This document shows positions 1 through 6,563 of a DNA stretch of 10,903 bases, one piece after another (positions within the stretch are counted from its first letter, which is position 1; every line of letters starts with the position of its first letter). Source of the DNA: an uncultured Rikenellaceae bacterium (lineage in GTDB: Bacteria; Bacteroidota; Bacteroidia; Bacteroidales; Rikenellaceae); assembly GCA_949284665.1 (NCBI GenBank), contig CASDWR010000274.1, forward strand, positions 1-10,903, given 5' to 3'. The notes below the pieces were generated by a model. That model was given only the letters and a program-made list of their open reading frames with translations, was not told the origin of the DNA and did not search any database. The translations under genes and the position numbers were made by a program.

Positions 1-115
1 AGCATACAAAGTAGGATTCAGCGACACTCGTTACTTCAGCACATGTTTCAAAAAAGAGTTCGGAATCGTGCCCACTGAATATAAGAGACTGCATGCCGAC
101 AATTCTGAAAATTAA
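1..115 (+). CDS. AraC-family transcriptional regulator, C-terminal fragment (5' part outside window)
   Basis: An open frame enters from the left edge (first full codon at 2) and stops with TAA at 113-115, leaving 37 residues. They contain GFSDTRYFSTCFKKEFGIVP followed by TEYKR, the typical second helix-turn-helix and closing segment of AraC/XylS DNA-binding domains: a G-F-x-D-x-x-Y-F-x-x-x-F-K-K-x-x-G-x-x-P-x-x-Y-R/K pattern. The family binds promoter DNA through two such HTH motifs. The sensor part lies outside the window, so this could be a stand-alone AraC regulator or the output end of a Bacteroidota hybrid two-component system. It converges with the LytTR regulator gene; 164 bp separate the two stop codons. 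The family call is secure; the target and ligand are unknown. Confidence 0.85.
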   Translation, partial: AYKVGFSDTRYFSTCFKKEFGIVPTEYKRLHADNSEN

Positions 116-246
116 AATAACGGTTACACTTGGGGAATAGATTTCTTATCGATTGTCTTTTCGTTACAAGACGATTTGCAGACCGGGAACAGAGAGAAAA
201 ACGGGCTGGGAAATTCGCTCCATGGACAATGCGCTTCGTTCAACCG

Positions 247-264
247 ATGTTCTGCCACGAACAT
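247..264. terminator. Small hairpin between convergent genes, weak terminator candidate
   Basis: ATGTTC (247-252) and GAACAT (259-264) form a perfect 6-bp inverted repeat around a 6-nt loop, just past the end of the minus-strand response regulator gene and inside the 116-279 convergent gap. No T-tract follows on either strand, so it is at best a weak or factor-assisted terminator, and it could be chance. I see nothing else in the 116-279 gap. Confidence 0.2.
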
Positions 265-279
265 GCAGGAGGCCACACA

Positions 280-1023
280 TTACTTACCGTTCTGTCTCTT
301 CTTTAAGAAAGTATCGCCTTCTTCGGAGGAGTTCCTCAATATTCTGTATACATCATCGGCATACCTTCTCCCTACAGGAATCGAGACCTTGTTGCCAATC
401 ATGCCAATTTCATGTTTTGAAAAATGTTCCACCTTTTCCAATGAAACAATATACGATCGATGGACGCGAAGGAATTTCTTCTCCGGCAACATCGATGCCA
501 TGGTTTTCATGCTGGTACGAGAGAGGACATGGTCTCCCGAGGTACGAAACAGTTTCGTATAATTCTCCATAGCCTTGACATACACAAGTTCATCGATCGG
601 TATGGAGACATTCGCATATTCCTGTTTGACGATGATGGTTTCGGGAAGAGTATTCTTCGACAGAGTTTCGATTCGTCGCAAAGCCTTCTCCACGGCACGC
701 TCAAAACGATCGTATGCAAAAGGCTTATGCAAAAAATCCACCGCATCAAGATCGAATCCCTCCAATGCATATTGCGCATGGGCAGTGGTAAATATAAAAC
801 AACACCCTTGTGGAAGCGTGTGTGCGATCTGGAGTCCGCTGATGCTGCTCATCTCAATGTCGAGAAATACCAAATCGGGCTTCTGGCGAACGATCTCTTC
901 GAAACCGATCCGGGGTTCACTGAATGTCATCAGATCAATGCCTCCTTTCCGCTCACAAAACTGGTTGATAACAAGCAGTGCGAGCGGTTCGTCGTCGATA
1001 GCTATGCAGCGGATCTCTTTCAT
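280..1023 (-). CDS. LytTR-family response regulator (two-component system)
   Basis: This 247-residue protein is the cytoplasmic DNA-binding output partner of the kinase encoded just upstream. Residues 1-120 form a receiver domain: acidic pocket D10/D11 (IAIDDEP), phospho-acceptor D55 in LVFLDIEM, T79/T80, and K100 in the LHKPF motif. Residues about 130-230 form a LytTR domain (VYVKAMENYTKLF, then FLRVHRSYIVSLEKVEH, then IPVGRRY), the non-HTH, mostly beta-strand DNA-binding fold of AgrA and LytR. The frame stays open upstream to 1233, but I chose the ATG at 1023 because the receiver fold starts at KEIRCIAIDDEP and this ATG overlaps the kinase stop codon as ATGA (1020-1023). That overlap implies translational coupling. 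The length is normal for the family. Target genes are not shown by the sequence; the divergent efflux operon and the pair's own promoter are the obvious candidates. Confidence 0.93.
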   Translation of the reverse strand: MKEIRCIAIDDEPLALLVINQFCERKGGIDLMTFSEPRIGFEEIVRQKPDLVFLDIEMSSISGLQIAHTLPQGCCFIFTTAHAQYALEGFDLDAVDFLHKPFAYDRFERAVEKALRRIETLSKNTLPETIIVKQEYANVSIPIDELVYVKAMENYTKLFRTSGDHVLSRTSMKTMASMLPEKKFLRVHRSYIVSLEKVEHFSKHEIGMIGNKVSIPVGRRYADDVYRILRNSSEEGDTFLKKRQNGK

Positions 1024-2021
1024 TTCAATTGAATTGTAAGTCTGGTTGAAAATATCCCCTCCTTCTCCGACACCATCAACTCGAAACGGCCGGGGAAAAG
1101 CAATTCCAACCGTTTTCGACAATTTTCGATTCCGATAGCCGAATCCGTACCATCCGCGCCGCGCATGATTGCATTCTCGGTCTCGAAAAACAAATTTCCA
1201 TCCTCCACGACAATCCGAATCAGAATCGTACAATCCTCATCGGGTGATGCACCATACTTGAATGCATTTTCCACAAAAGTAATAAGTATCATGGGTGGGA
1301 TTTGTTCTTGTGGGTTATCGGCACGGCTCTCGAACACGACATGCGTATGACGATTCAGACGCAGGGACTGCAAGTCGATGTAATGACGGATGTATTCGAT
1401 CTCGCTGTCGACGGCAATGGTTTCGGAAGTGGCATGTGAGTACATATATTTCAGGATATGGGAAAACTTGATAAAAGCCGACTCGGTCTTGTCCGATTTT
1501 GTCAAGACCAATCCGTACAAAGCATTCAGGGTGTTGAAAAGAAAATGGGGGTTGATCTGGGCCTTGTAAAGAGCAAGTTCCGCCTTATTTTTTTCGGTCT
1601 CCATTTCCTGTTTGAGCAACATTTGCCGAAAAAGTTCGAGCATCAGTTCGATCGAAAGGCTGAAACCCGTAACGATTAGGAAAAAGAACCAGACGATTCG
1701 ACTGCGCAAATGTTGGCGGGCTTCGGTCAACCATGGGGCGTCCGACTCTTTCGGAAGCGGAAAATCCCCGACCAGTTTCGTCACGCACAGCAATATCAAC
1801 ATAAGCCAAAAAATCTTCTTGAATTTACGCTGCACAACCAACGCGGGAAGGTTCATTTTCCGATACACGAAATAGAGCGCATAAAGATAAACGATCAACA
1901 TCACCATAAAAAAAGTATGGTTGACAAACCATCTGTCGACCGGTGCCATCGTAATGATCACCGGTAAAATCACCAGACAAAATAACAGATCGATATAAAG
2001 GGTAATGCGTGTATGTTTCAT
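1020..2021 (-). CDS. LytS-type sensor histidine kinase with four predicted membrane helices
   Basis: This 333-residue inner-membrane kinase is the presumed phosphodonor for the LytTR regulator. Hydrophobic stretches at about residues 9-25, 35-53, 69-85 and 108-126 predict four membrane helices with short loops and no large periplasmic sensor domain. A linker of about 130-152, probably coiled, follows. The His_kinase (PF06580-type) block AQINPHFLFNTLNALY carries the phospho-accepting H159. The ATP-binding N box is FVENAFKYG (249-257). A G-box-like IGIENCRKRLELLFPG occupies about 296-311. This architecture is common in Bacteroidota, where such kinases often sit in two-gene operons with LytTR regulators. 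The start at 2021 is the first in-frame ATG and leads straight into TM1. The stop codon lies in the ATGA overlap with the regulator. With little extracytoplasmic sequence, the signal is probably sensed within or near the membrane (inference). Confidence 0.93.
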   Translation of the reverse strand: MKHTRITLYIDLLFCLVILPVIITMAPVDRWFVNHTFFMVMLIVYLYALYFVYRKMNLPALVVQRKFKKIFWLMLILLCVTKLVGDFPLPKESDAPWLTEARQHLRSRIVWFFFLIVTGFSLSIELMLELFRQMLLKQEMETEKNKAELALYKAQINPHFLFNTLNALYGLVLTKSDKTESAFIKFSHILKYMYSHATSETIAVDSEIEYIRHYIDLQSLRLNRHTHVVFESRADNPQEQIPPMILITFVENAFKYGASPDEDCTILIRIVVEDGNLFFETENAIMRGADGTDSAIGIENCRKRLELLFPGRFELMVSEKEGIFSTRLTIQLK

Positions 2022-2041
2022 ATCCGTATTCGATATCGGCC

Positions 2042-2095
2042 CGGACAGGTTTCAATTAGGCTGAAAACAGATGTCCGAAACCCTCGTTTAGGACA
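2042..2095 (-). promoter_or_regulatory. Kinase 5' leader with competing short hairpins
   Basis: If transcription starts near 2100, the kinase mRNA begins here. One hairpin pairs 2072-2076 (TGTCC) with 2091-2095 (GGACA), with an inner AAA/TTT extension around a 6-nt loop. Two alternative pairings reuse the same bases: 2042-2047 (CGGACA) with 2072-2077 (TGTCCG), and 2048-2053 (GGTTTC) with 2077-2082 (GAAACC). The first structure excludes the pairing with 2042-2047, which could give a switchable leader. The stems are only 5-6 bp and may be coincidental. Confidence 0.25.
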
Positions 2096-2105
2096 ATCTT
2101 TCACG

Positions 2106-2137
2106 CAAAGATAACGGTTTGACATGAATTCTTCAAC
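2106..2137 (-). promoter_or_regulatory. Bacteroidota-type promoter for the kinase/regulator operon
   Basis: On the minus strand TATCTTTG (2113-2106) matches the Bacteroidota -7 consensus TAnnTTTG exactly. GTTG (2137-2134) matches the -33 TTTG at three of four positions. The spacer is 20 nt. The predicted start is near 2100, about 80 nt before the kinase ATG at 2021. An inverted repeat overlaps the spacer. Confidence 0.6.
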
Positions 2138-2141
2138 CGTT
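2113..2141. repeat. 7-bp inverted repeat overlapping the kinase promoter (candidate operator)
   Basis: AACGGTT (2113-2119) and AACCGTT (2135-2141) are perfect inverted copies separated by 15 bp. The arms lie over the -7 and -33 elements of the kinase promoter. The ACCGTT core resembles the first part of published LytTR half-sites, but the following bases do not fit. LytTR proteins usually bind direct rather than inverted repeats, so assignment to the neighbouring regulator is tentative. Confidence 0.35.
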
Positions 2142-2183
2142 TCCCTGACATTCGTCCTCACTTTTTTGTCGTTTGTCAACAAA

Positions 2184-2215
2184 TTTGCACCCTTGAATAT
2201 ATTATTCTAATTTTG
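2184..2215 (+). promoter_or_regulatory. Bacteroidota-type promoter for the RND efflux operon
   Basis: TTTG (2184-2187) and TAATTTTG (2208-2215) match the -33 and -7 consensus (TTTG / TAnnTTTG) exactly, with a 20-nt spacer. The expected start is near 2222, giving an mRNA leader of about 60 nt before the adaptor ATG at 2282. The promoter is divergent from, and within about 50 bp of, the kinase promoter. Confidence 0.7.
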
Positions 2216-2249
2216 TTACGTTTTTGCACTGGGCAAAACCAGCAGTAGC

Positions 2250-2279
2250 ATACAATAAACAATCATTATACAATAAACA
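2250..2279 (+). repeat. Perfect 12-bp direct repeat immediately upstream of the adaptor start codon
   Basis: ATACAATAAACA occurs at 2250-2261 and again at 2268-2279, a period of 18 bp, ending 2 nt before the ATG at 2282. It lies inside the predicted efflux mRNA leader. There is no Shine-Dalgarno sequence here; A-rich leaders commonly aid initiation in Bacteroidota. The duplication could be a translation enhancer, a binding site for an RNA or DNA regulator, or a recent tandem-type duplication. Confidence 0.6.
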
Positions 2280-2281
2280 CA

Positions 2282-3382
2282 ATGAAACAACCGATCATCA
2301 TGCTTGCTTGCCTTGCATTGCTCGCCTCCTGCGACAAAGCACAGCAACAAAAGGCCAGCGTAATGTACAAAACCGACACGGTGGCTTTGACCGACAGGGT
2401 TCTGAAATCCGATTATACGGCAACCATGCAAGGTCGCCAACATGTCGAAATCCGTCCGCAGGTAAGCGGAATCATTACCGATATCAAAATCAACGAAGGG
2501 GATATCGTACACAAAGGACAAGTTCTTTTCATCATCGACCAGGTTCCGTATAAAGCGGCTCTCGAAACGGCATCCGCTAATGTAAAAAGTGCGGAAGCCG
2601 CATTAGCGACAGCACGTCTCACGGCCGAAAGCAAAGAGGAACTTTTCAAGGAAGAGGTAGTATCCGAATTCGATCTGTTGACAGCACGGAATGCCCTGGC
2701 AGAGGCGGAAGCGACGCTTGCACAAGCCCGCGCACAAGAGATCAATGCAGAGAACAATCTTTCGTACACGGAGGTAAAAAGTCCTGTAAACGGTATTGCG
2801 AGTATGATCCCCTATCGGGTAGGTGCGCTCGTAAGCAGCAGTATCTCGGATCCGCTGGTCACCGTATCGGACGACGAAGAGATATATGCCTATTTTTCAA
2901 TGGCAGAGAATCAGATTCTCGATTTGATTCAACAATACGGCTCATTGCAAAAAGCCATGGCGCAAATGCCCGAAGTCGAATTGACTATGAGCAACGGGAA
3001 AACATATCCCTATACCGGAAGAATCGATGCCATCAGCGGAACGGTGGATAAGAGTACCGGAGCCGTACGTCTTCGTGCGACTTTCAAGAATCCCGACAAA
3101 TTGCTGAGGAACGGCAGCAGCGGAACGGTAGTCGTACCGACGACCCTGAAAGAGTGCATCGTCATTCCTCAAACGGCCACATACGAGTTGCAAAACCGTG
3201 TTTTCGTCCATAAGGTCATTGACGGGATGACACAGTCTTCACCGGTTGAAGTTTTCCGACTGAACAACGGAACCGAATACATCGTAACATCGGGATTGCA
3301 ACCCGGTGACATTATTGTTGCAGAAGGAGCCGGTCTGGTACGTGAAGGAACGGTGATTGCAAGTCAGACATCCAAAGAATAA
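2282..3382 (+). CDS. RND efflux periplasmic adaptor (membrane fusion protein), lipoprotein
   Basis: This 366-residue AcrA/MexA-type adaptor bridges the inner-membrane pump and the outer-membrane channel. The N-terminus MKQPIIMLACLALLASC is a lipoprotein signal with the lipid-bearing Cys at residue 17 (lipobox LASC). Domains in order: first lipoyl/biotinyl half about 52-85 (RPQVSGIITDIKINEGDIVH and KGQVLFIID), alpha-helical hairpin rich in Ala/Glu about 90-160, second lipoyl half about 162-185 (YTEVKSPVNGIAS), beta-barrel about 195-285 (including STGAVRLRATFKNPDKLLRNG), and membrane-proximal domain about 290-360 (CIVIPQTATYELQNRVFV). The length is normal for the family. It is the first gene of the operon, 9 nt before the pump ATG, so co-translation is likely. 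Substrates cannot be read from the sequence. The family call is secure. Confidence 0.95.
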   Translation: MKQPIIMLACLALLASCDKAQQQKASVMYKTDTVALTDRVLKSDYTATMQGRQHVEIRPQVSGIITDIKINEGDIVHKGQVLFIIDQVPYKAALETASANVKSAEAALATARLTAESKEELFKEEVVSEFDLLTARNALAEAEATLAQARAQEINAENNLSYTEVKSPVNGIASMIPYRVGALVSSSISDPLVTVSDDEEIYAYFSMAENQILDLIQQYGSLQKAMAQMPEVELTMSNGKTYPYTGRIDAISGTVDKSTGAVRLRATFKNPDKLLRNGSSGTVVVPTTLKECIVIPQTATYELQNRVFVHKVIDGMTQSSPVEVFRLNNGTEYIVTSGLQPGDIIVAEGAGLVREGTVIASQTSKE

Positions 3383-3391
3383 CTTGTTGCC

Positions 3392-6300
3392 ATGAAAATC
3401 AGAACATTTATCGACCGACCCATATTGGCGGGAGTTATCTCTGTCATGATCCTGATCCTGGGTCTGATCGGACTTTCGCAACTACCCGTCGAGCAATTCC
3501 CCGAAATAGCACCACCAACTGTAAGCGTTTCAACAACTTATACGGGAGCAAATGCCGAAACGGTCCAAAAGAGTGTCGTCGTTCCTTTGGAAGAGGCGCT
3601 CAACGGTGTGGAAAACATGATGTACATGACCTCCACGGCTACCAATACCGGTTCGGCCCGTATTACGATCTATTTCCGTCAAGGTACGGATCCCGACATG
3701 GCAACCGTGAATGTCCAAAACCGAATCGCAACGGCACAAGGACTCCTTCCTGCTGAAGTGACGCGTAGTGGTATTAACGTGCGCAAACGCCAGACAAGCA
3801 ATATCAAGGCATTGGCATTGTATAGTCCGGACAATTCATTCGACGAAAACTTCCTGAGCAATTACCTGAAAATCAATATTGAACCACGGCTATCACGTAT
3901 AGCCGGCGTGGGAGAGGTAAATGTGATGGGGGCCGATTATTCATTGCGTATCTGGCTCGATCCTGGGAAAATGGCCAAATACGGTCTCGTACCATCCGAC
4001 ATCACGGCAGTACTCGATGAACAAAATCTGGAAGCACCGACAGGGACATTAGGGGCCGAATCGGAAAACACATTCCAATACGTACTAAAATACCGTGGCC
4101 GATACGAGGAGGAAAAGGATTACGAGAACATGGTCGTTCGGGCCCTGCCGGACGGAGAGGTGTTGCGCTTGAAAGACATCGCCCGAATTGAACTGGGATC
4201 GCGGTCCTATACATATATTGGTGAAGTAAACGGCCATCCAGGATCGAACTGCATGATCGCCCAAACTTCAGGATCGAATGCTAATGAGATCATCGAAGAG
4301 ATCGACAAAGTGGTTGCCGAGATATCCGAGACACTTCCCAAAGGAATGGAACTGGTCGACGTGATGAGTACGAAAGACTTCCTCGACGCGTCCATTCAAA
4401 ACGTGATCAAAACCTTGCTCGAGGCAATTTTCCTGGTAATTCTGGTCGTGTATGTCTTTTTGCAGAGTTTTCGTTCCACCTTTATCCCGGCCATATCGAT
4501 CATCGTCTCGCTGATCGGTACATTTGCTTTCCTGTATTTGGCAGGGTTCAGTTTGAACATGCTGACCTTGTTTGCCTTGGTACTGGTGATTGGTACGGTG
4601 GTCGACGATGCCATTGTGGTCGTCGAGGCCGTACAGGCCAAATTCGACGAAGGCTACCAATCCCCCTATCAGGCCACGATCAACGCCATGGGAAATATCA
4701 CCTCCGCCCTTGTCACAACGACATTCGTCTTCATGGCCGTGTTCATTCCGGTAAGCTTCATGGGAGGAACCACCGGTACGTTCTATACGCAATTCGGACT
4801 TACGATGGCCGTAGCGGTAGGTATATCGCTTATTAACGCCATGACACTGAGCCCGGCACTCTGTGCATTGATCATGACTCCGCATGCAAAAGCCGGTGAA
4901 GGCAAAAAACTGAGTTTCTCGTCGCGTTTCCATATTGCTTTCGATACGGCATTCCATCGATTGATGATGAAATACAAAACGGGCGTGTTCTTCATGATTA
5001 AACGCAAATGGCTGACCGCTGTTTTGCTGGTTGCCGCCCTGACGACCCTTTTCGTGCTGCTTAAGACCACCAAGACGGGACTCGTTCCTCAGGAAGACAT
5101 GGGAACCATATTCGTGGATGTACGTACCTCACCGGGAACCAACCTCGAAGAGACAAAAACCATCATGGATGAGATAGACAGCCGTATCAAGACCATTCCA
5201 CAAGTCAACATTTTCTCCAAAGTGACCGGCAACGGTATGATCAGCGGCCAGGGAGCTTCGAACGGCATGTTCATCCTCCGGCTCAAACCGTGGAGTGAAC
5301 GTACGGAAAAAGAAGACGACATAAATGCCGTCATCAGTGAAATCTATCGCCGTACGACAGATATCTCTTCGGCTGACATCATGGCATTCGCACAGCCGAT
5401 GATTCCGGGTTATGGTGTGAGCAGCGGTTTCGAAATTTATGTTCAAGACCAAAAGGGAGGGACCATCGACGACCTGTTGAAAGTTACCCGTACGTTGATC
5501 GACGAATTGAATGCCCGTCCTGAAATCGCCCGTGCCACCACATCGTTCGACACCAAGTTTCCACAATATCTGGTAGAGGTAGATGCTGCACGATGCAAAC
5601 GGAACGGAGTATCCCCCAGCGATGTGTTGAACGTATTGTCCGGCTACATCGGCGGCAATTATGCTTCGAACATGAACCGTTTTTCAAAGCTCTATCGGGT
5701 AATGGTACAGGCTTCTCCGGAGTTCCGTCTGGACACGGAAGCATTGAACAACATGTTCGTGCGCAACTCCGACGGGGAAATGACACCTATCAGCCAATAT
5801 TTGACGCTTTCCCGTGTATACGGTGCAGAAACGCTGACCCGTTTCAATTTGTTCTCGGCCATTTCAGTCAATGGTACTCCGGCCGAAGGATACAGCTCGG
5901 GACAAGCCATCCAGGCTGTCCGCGAGGTAGCAGCCGAGACATTACCGGCCGGTTACGGCTACGAATTCGGCGGCATGTCGCGTGAAGAGGCATCGACGGG
6001 AAATACCACAATAATTATTTTCATCATCTGCATCGTATTCATATATCTTATCCTGTGTGCGCTGTACGAAAGCCTCTTCATCCCGATCGCGGTAATTCTT
6101 TCCGTCCCGTTCGGACTGGCCGGCAGTTTCCTGTTTGCCAAGATGTTCGGGCTGGAGAACAATATCTATCTGCAAATCGGTCTGTTGATGTTGATCGGTC
6201 TGTTGGCAAAAACCGCCATTCTGTTGACGGAATATGCTACCGAAAGACGTAAACAGGGCATGACGATCGCACAAGCAGCCATATCTGCCGCACAAGTACG

Positions 6301-6541
6301 TTTGCGTCCTATCCTGATGACCTCATTGACCATGGTGTTCGGTATGCTGCCATTGATGTTCGCATCCGGTGTGGGAGCCAACGGCAATATCTCCGTCGGT
6401 GTAGGTACGGTGGGCGGTATGTTGATCGGAACGATCGCCTTGCTGTTCATCGTTCCCGTCATGTTTATCATCTTCCAAACCTTGCAGGAGAGATTGATGC
6501 CCGATCGCAAATTGCCTACAGGGGTCGAAAAGAGTCTTTAA
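3392..6541 (+). CDS. RND multidrug efflux transporter, HAE1 family (AcrB-like)
   Basis: This 1049-residue inner-membrane, proton-driven pump exports hydrophobic or amphiphilic compounds in the AcrB/MexB manner. It starts with the typical MKIRTFIDRPILAGVISVMI helix. The first periplasmic porter region runs from about 30 to 335, with LPVEQFPEIAPPTVSVSTTY and TGANAETV near its start. The TM4 motif GTVVDDAIVVVEAV carries the proton-relay pair D405/D406 (equivalent to AcrB D407/D408). TM10 carries K940 in IGLLAKTAILLTE, matching AcrB K940. The second porter region is about 562-868, followed by the C-terminal helix bundle 872-1030 (GGMLIGTIALLFIVPVMF). The full length equals that of AcrB, with no frameshift. 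Aromatic and hydrophilic positions of the binding pocket cannot be assigned without alignment, so drug range is unknown. Confidence 0.97.
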   Translation: MKIRTFIDRPILAGVISVMILILGLIGLSQLPVEQFPEIAPPTVSVSTTYTGANAETVQKSVVVPLEEALNGVENMMYMTSTATNTGSARITIYFRQGTDPDMATVNVQNRIATAQGLLPAEVTRSGINVRKRQTSNIKALALYSPDNSFDENFLSNYLKINIEPRLSRIAGVGEVNVMGADYSLRIWLDPGKMAKYGLVPSDITAVLDEQNLEAPTGTLGAESENTFQYVLKYRGRYEEEKDYENMVVRALPDGEVLRLKDIARIELGSRSYTYIGEVNGHPGSNCMIAQTSGSNANEIIEEIDKVVAEISETLPKGMELVDVMSTKDFLDASIQNVIKTLLEAIFLVILVVYVFLQSFRSTFIPAISIIVSLIGTFAFLYLAGFSLNMLTLFALVLVIGTVVDDAIVVVEAVQAKFDEGYQSPYQATINAMGNITSALVTTTFVFMAVFIPVSFMGGTTGTFYTQFGLTMAVAVGISLINAMTLSPALCALIMTPHAKAGEGKKLSFSSRFHIAFDTAFHRLMMKYKTGVFFMIKRKWLTAVLLVAALTTLFVLLKTTKTGLVPQEDMGTIFVDVRTSPGTNLEETKTIMDEIDSRIKTIPQVNIFSKVTGNGMISGQGASNGMFILRLKPWSERTEKEDDINAVISEIYRRTTDISSADIMAFAQPMIPGYGVSSGFEIYVQDQKGGTIDDLLKVTRTLIDELNARPEIARATTSFDTKFPQYLVEVDAARCKRNGVSPSDVLNVLSGYIGGNYASNMNRFSKLYRVMVQASPEFRLDTEALNNMFVRNSDGEMTPISQYLTLSRVYGAETLTRFNLFSAISVNGTPAEGYSSGQAIQAVREVAAETLPAGYGYEFGGMSREEASTGNTTIIIFIICIVFIYLILCALYESLFIPIAVILSVPFGLAGSFLFAKMFGLENNIYLQIGLLMLIGLLAKTAILLTEYATERRKQGMTIAQAAISAAQVRLRPILMTSLTMVFGMLPLMFASGVGANGNISVGVGTVGGMLIGTIALLFIVPVMFIIFQTLQERLMPDRKLPTGVEKSL

Positions 6542-6563
6542 AATTCCAAAGAATCGAACCGTA

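Noticed and set aside
1024..1233. 70-residue N-terminal extension of the LytTR regulator frame
   Set aside because: The extension overlaps the kinase C-terminus in another frame and has no domain character; the receiver domain begins at the ATG at 1023, which forms the ATGA overlap.
2139..2225. Series of GTT-containing motifs as a classic LytTR direct-repeat operator
   Set aside because: The GTT cores at 2139, 2171 and 2220 are spaced 32 and 49 bp apart, not the roughly 21-22 bp expected of LytTR direct repeats, and each deviates from the half-site pattern.
4268..4957. Long (229-codon) minus-strand open frame inside the pump gene
   Set aside because: Opposite a strongly conserved RND coding region; its translation is His/Asp/Gln-rich and typical of an antisense shadow.
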